A stretch of DNA of 64,000 bases from Deltaproteobacteria bacterium (lineage in GTDB: Bacteria; Acidobacteriota; Thermoanaerobaculia; Multivoradales; JAHZIX01), in assembly GCA_022601195.1 (NCBI GenBank), contig JAHZIX010000023.1, forward strand, positions 124,001 through 188,000, in the 5' to 3' direction. The position numbers were made by a program, and so were the translations under genes. The notes beneath the pieces are model-generated. The model had not been told where the DNA came from and ran no database searches. It saw nothing but the letters and a program-made list of their open reading frames with translations. Below are positions 61,778 through 64,000 of this stretch, in pieces (the first letter of the stretch is position 1; each line of letters begins with the position of its first letter).

Positions 61778-62914
61778 GTGAGAAGATCATACTGGTGGAT
61801 TCTCAGCATTGTGCTGGCGAGTGTTACCGGCGCCCTGCTGGCCAAAGGAACTGCCCCTCCGAACCTGGAGAAAGCTCTTCGGGCACAAATGGAGCTGCAT
61901 CAGAAACAACCGACCAATCCCGATATCGCCAACGACCTGGGAAATCTTCTGGTATTGGCTGGTCTGCCGCAGGAGGCGGAAGCCGCCTATCGCACCGCTG
62001 TTGAGAATAGTGGTGACAACCCCACTCCTAGCTACAATCTGGGCCTTCTGTTGCAGCAGCAAGGCCGTAGCGGCGATGCACTGAAAGCCTTCGAGGCCGT
62101 GTTGTCGCAAGACTCAGAAAATGCATGGGCAAAATACCAGATCGGCTCGGTGTACGAGAGCCTGGGAGACAAGTCCCGTGCCGTCAAGGCCTACGCGGAT
62201 GCCTTTGTCATCGATCCGGACCTCGCCTCTGCCAATGTCAATCCACAGGTCATCGAGAGCAAGTTGACGGTAGAAGCAATGCTCATGGGCTTCCGGAGAG
62301 CTGCGCAGCAACCCTTGGCTCCCAAGTCTTATGACGACCCCCGACGAATCGCCAACCTTTTGATTTCGTCCTCATCGGTAATGAGTCAGAGAGCCGAAAG
62401 CGAAGATGAGCTCGGTGCGGAGATGGAAGCAGATGAATCCGCCCTGGAGAATGTCTCCAGCCGTCCAAGTCAGCAGGTTGCGGATGCAGAAGATTCACCT
62501 CCCGCTAGTGGTGGCAGTGCCAGCAGCCAAGAAAAAGAAACCCCCCGACAGGTTCTGACCTCAGACACCATCGAACGAGGGGGAAGTCTCGGGCAGGTGA
62601 CCTCGAGAGGTGGCTCTAACCGGCGTGGAAGCGCTCGGAGTACGCCGTCTCGAGGTACCTCGACTAGAAGCACCCCGTCCAGGGGGACCTCGAGTCGCTC
62701 GAGAGGTAGCTCGCCGAGGGGGAGAAGTACCGGGTCTGCAAACGACGCTGCAGCTCGAGGCTTCCGCACGCCGACCACGGGTTCGAGTAACACCGCAGGT
62801 GGCCGTGGCCGGCCTGGTCGAGTCCGATATGTGCCTCCAGGGCGTAGCACGAGCAGCCTGGAGTTGGATTGGAACGTGCCTTCGGCGCCCCTGTCAGTGG
62901 TTCCTGCCGGTTGA
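61778..62914 (+). CDS. TPR-repeat protein with Ser/Arg/Gly-rich C-terminal tail
   Basis: 'NLEKALRAQMELHQKQPTNPDIANDLGNLLVLAGLPQEAEAAYRTAVENSGDNPTPSYNLGLLLQQQGRSGDALKAFEAVLSQDSENAWAKYQIGSVYESLGDKSRAVKAYADAFVIDPD' TPRs. Confidence 0.85.
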   Translation: MRRSYWWILSIVLASVTGALLAKGTAPPNLEKALRAQMELHQKQPTNPDIANDLGNLLVLAGLPQEAEAAYRTAVENSGDNPTPSYNLGLLLQQQGRSGDALKAFEAVLSQDSENAWAKYQIGSVYESLGDKSRAVKAYADAFVIDPDLASANVNPQVIESKLTVEAMLMGFRRAAQQPLAPKSYDDPRRIANLLISSSSVMSQRAESEDELGAEMEADESALENVSSRPSQQVADAEDSPPASGGSASSQEKETPRQVLTSDTIERGGSLGQVTSRGGSNRRGSARSTPSRGTSTRSTPSRGTSSRSRGSSPRGRSTGSANDAAARGFRTPTTGSSNTAGGRGRPGRVRYVPPGRSTSSLELDWNVPSAPLSVVPAG

Positions 62915-62941
62915 GTCGCGCGGCTCCGGCGGGGCAAGAAG

Positions 62942-63997
62942 TTAGCTGAGAGCGCGCAGCTCCAGACCGCTCACAACGGCGCTGGGGCTGCCGATCATGC
63001 CGCTGAAGGGGAGGAAAGACAGATCTCTTCCAACGGCCTGAATGCCCTGTAGCAGGGCCGAGATGGCGCCGCACAGATGACTACCGCTTACCGGGGCCGA
63101 AGCGCGGCCCTGGCGAACTTCGAAGCCACAAACCGGAAGATAGAAGCGGTTTCCAGGCCAATCAAATACCGCTGCGCCCGTGGTGTCTAGAAGATAGTAA
63201 CCACGAGCCAAGTTTTCCAGCAGCTCGGTTACGGCTACCGCCGGGCTGGGTTTTAGATAGAGGTGGGTCGGGCCCGCTTTCGGGATATCCCTCCAGCTAG
63301 CCCGCCGGCTACAGCCGGCGTATCGCTTCTGTCCGGCGGGTATTTGTTGCCAGGAGAGAAGCGGCTGGCGGAAGGAGCCGCGGTCGACCAAGATCATCTC
63401 TCGAGTAGGAACCCCTTCGCCATCTGCTGGCGCCTCCAGGGCCCCTCCCATCAACCTTCCATTGTCGAGAATCGTCAAAGCCTCGCTACCGAGCCGGCCA
63501 CGGGAGTCCTGGTGGTCTTGGGCGAGGTCTAGGCTTCCTGGGCCAACCCAAAGGGGGAGCAGGGACTCCAGGAGGCGAGCCATGACCGGAGGAGCTAGCA
63601 GGAACTCACCTCTGTCCCGTTGTCGTGGTGTCCCTTTGGTGAGCACCAACAGTCGATCCGCCAAGCGCCTGGCCAAGGCCAGAGGGCTGAAATGACGAGC
63701 TTCTCTTTCGGCAATGTACATGTCCGCCCTGGGGCTCTCCGCTCCCGGCCCCAAGGACTCGAGGTGAAGTGCCGCTAAGCGGCTGCGATACCGGACGCGG
63801 ATGCCTCGACTATTGATGATCTGGGTTTCGCTGGTGCCGTCGTCCAGGGTGCCCTGAAGCAGCTGAGCGCCTGGAATCTCATTCCGTAGAGCTCGTTCGA
63901 TTCCCTCTAGGAGGGATTGAGCCTCTCTCTCTCCCATGAGGGGAGCTTCGAAGTCAGCAGGGGTCTGCCAAGCGGGTGAGGTGATCGGTGAAGGCAA
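62942..63997 (-). CDS. TldD/PmbA-family protein, probably truncated at 5' end by window edge
   Basis: 'AEREARHFSPLALARRLADRLLVLTKGTP...GEFLLAPPVMARLLESLLPLW...LTILDNGRL...NRFYLPVCGFEVRQGRASAPVSGS' TldD/PmbA C-terminal half. Confidence 0.75.
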   Translation of the reverse strand: MPSPITSPAWQTPADFEAPLMGEREAQSLLEGIERALRNEIPGAQLLQGTLDDGTSETQIINSRGIRVRYRSRLAALHLESLGPGAESPRADMYIAEREARHFSPLALARRLADRLLVLTKGTPRQRDRGEFLLAPPVMARLLESLLPLWVGPGSLDLAQDHQDSRGRLGSEALTILDNGRLMGGALEAPADGEGVPTREMILVDRGSFRQPLLSWQQIPAGQKRYAGCSRRASWRDIPKAGPTHLYLKPSPAVAVTELLENLARGYYLLDTTGAAVFDWPGNRFYLPVCGFEVRQGRASAPVSGSHLCGAISALLQGIQAVGRDLSFLPFSGMIGSPSAVVSGLELRALS

Positions 63998-64000
63998 CTT

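Noticed and set aside
1-64000. CRISPR arrays, IS elements, prophage genes, rRNA or tRNA genes
   Set aside because: Looked for by eye; no regular spaced repeats, transposase/integrase motifs, or conserved RNA signatures were recognised. A tRNAscan/Infernal run would be needed to exclude small RNAs completely

Overview
Gram-negative chromosomal window, gene-dense on both strands. Gene content and style suggest an Acidobacteriota-like lineage, but that is inference. No rRNA, tRNA, CRISPR array, prophage or transposon was recognised. Main blocks: (1) about 0-5.7 kb housekeeping: C-terminal end of a LysM-type protein, a Fis-type HTH protein, lytic transglycosylase, TatA, a COG3178-like sugar kinase, RlmN, Dut. 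(2) About 5.7-19 kb, minus strand: a type IV pilus/type II secretion assembly locus (ECF sigma, anti-sigma, a secretin-N-like protein, PilC, PilB, PilM, PilN, PilO, a PilP-like protein, a GspD/PilQ secretin with a C-terminal cohesin-like domain, three pseudopilins). (3) About 19-25 kb: WaaA, LpxK, LpxL-like acyltransferase, dodecin, biotin carboxyl carrier and biotin carboxylase. (4) About 25-43 kb: cell-surface glycan locus (two YfhO-like proteins, UbiA-type prenyltransferase, GT39, GT2, GT4s, methyltransferase, radical SAM/SPASM-like enzyme, polysaccharide pyruvyl transferase, flippase, alkaline-phosphatase-fold transferase). (5) About 43-60.5 kb: second pilus block with two alternating M20 peptidase/pilA modules, PilD, a PilS-like kinase, FimT/PilV/PilW/PilX/PilY1 and a PilR-like sigma-54 activator. 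(6) MXAN_5187-like protein, TPR protein and TldD/PmbA at the right edge. The most interesting signals are sigma-54 (-24/-12) promoter matches before both pilA genes and before the minor-pilin operon, with PilS- and PilR-like regulators in the same window; the duplicated M20-pilA module; unusual low-complexity or cohesin-like extensions on the pilus machinery; a cloverleaf-like inverted-repeat element between convergent lpxL and dodecin genes; and several structured intergenic leaders.
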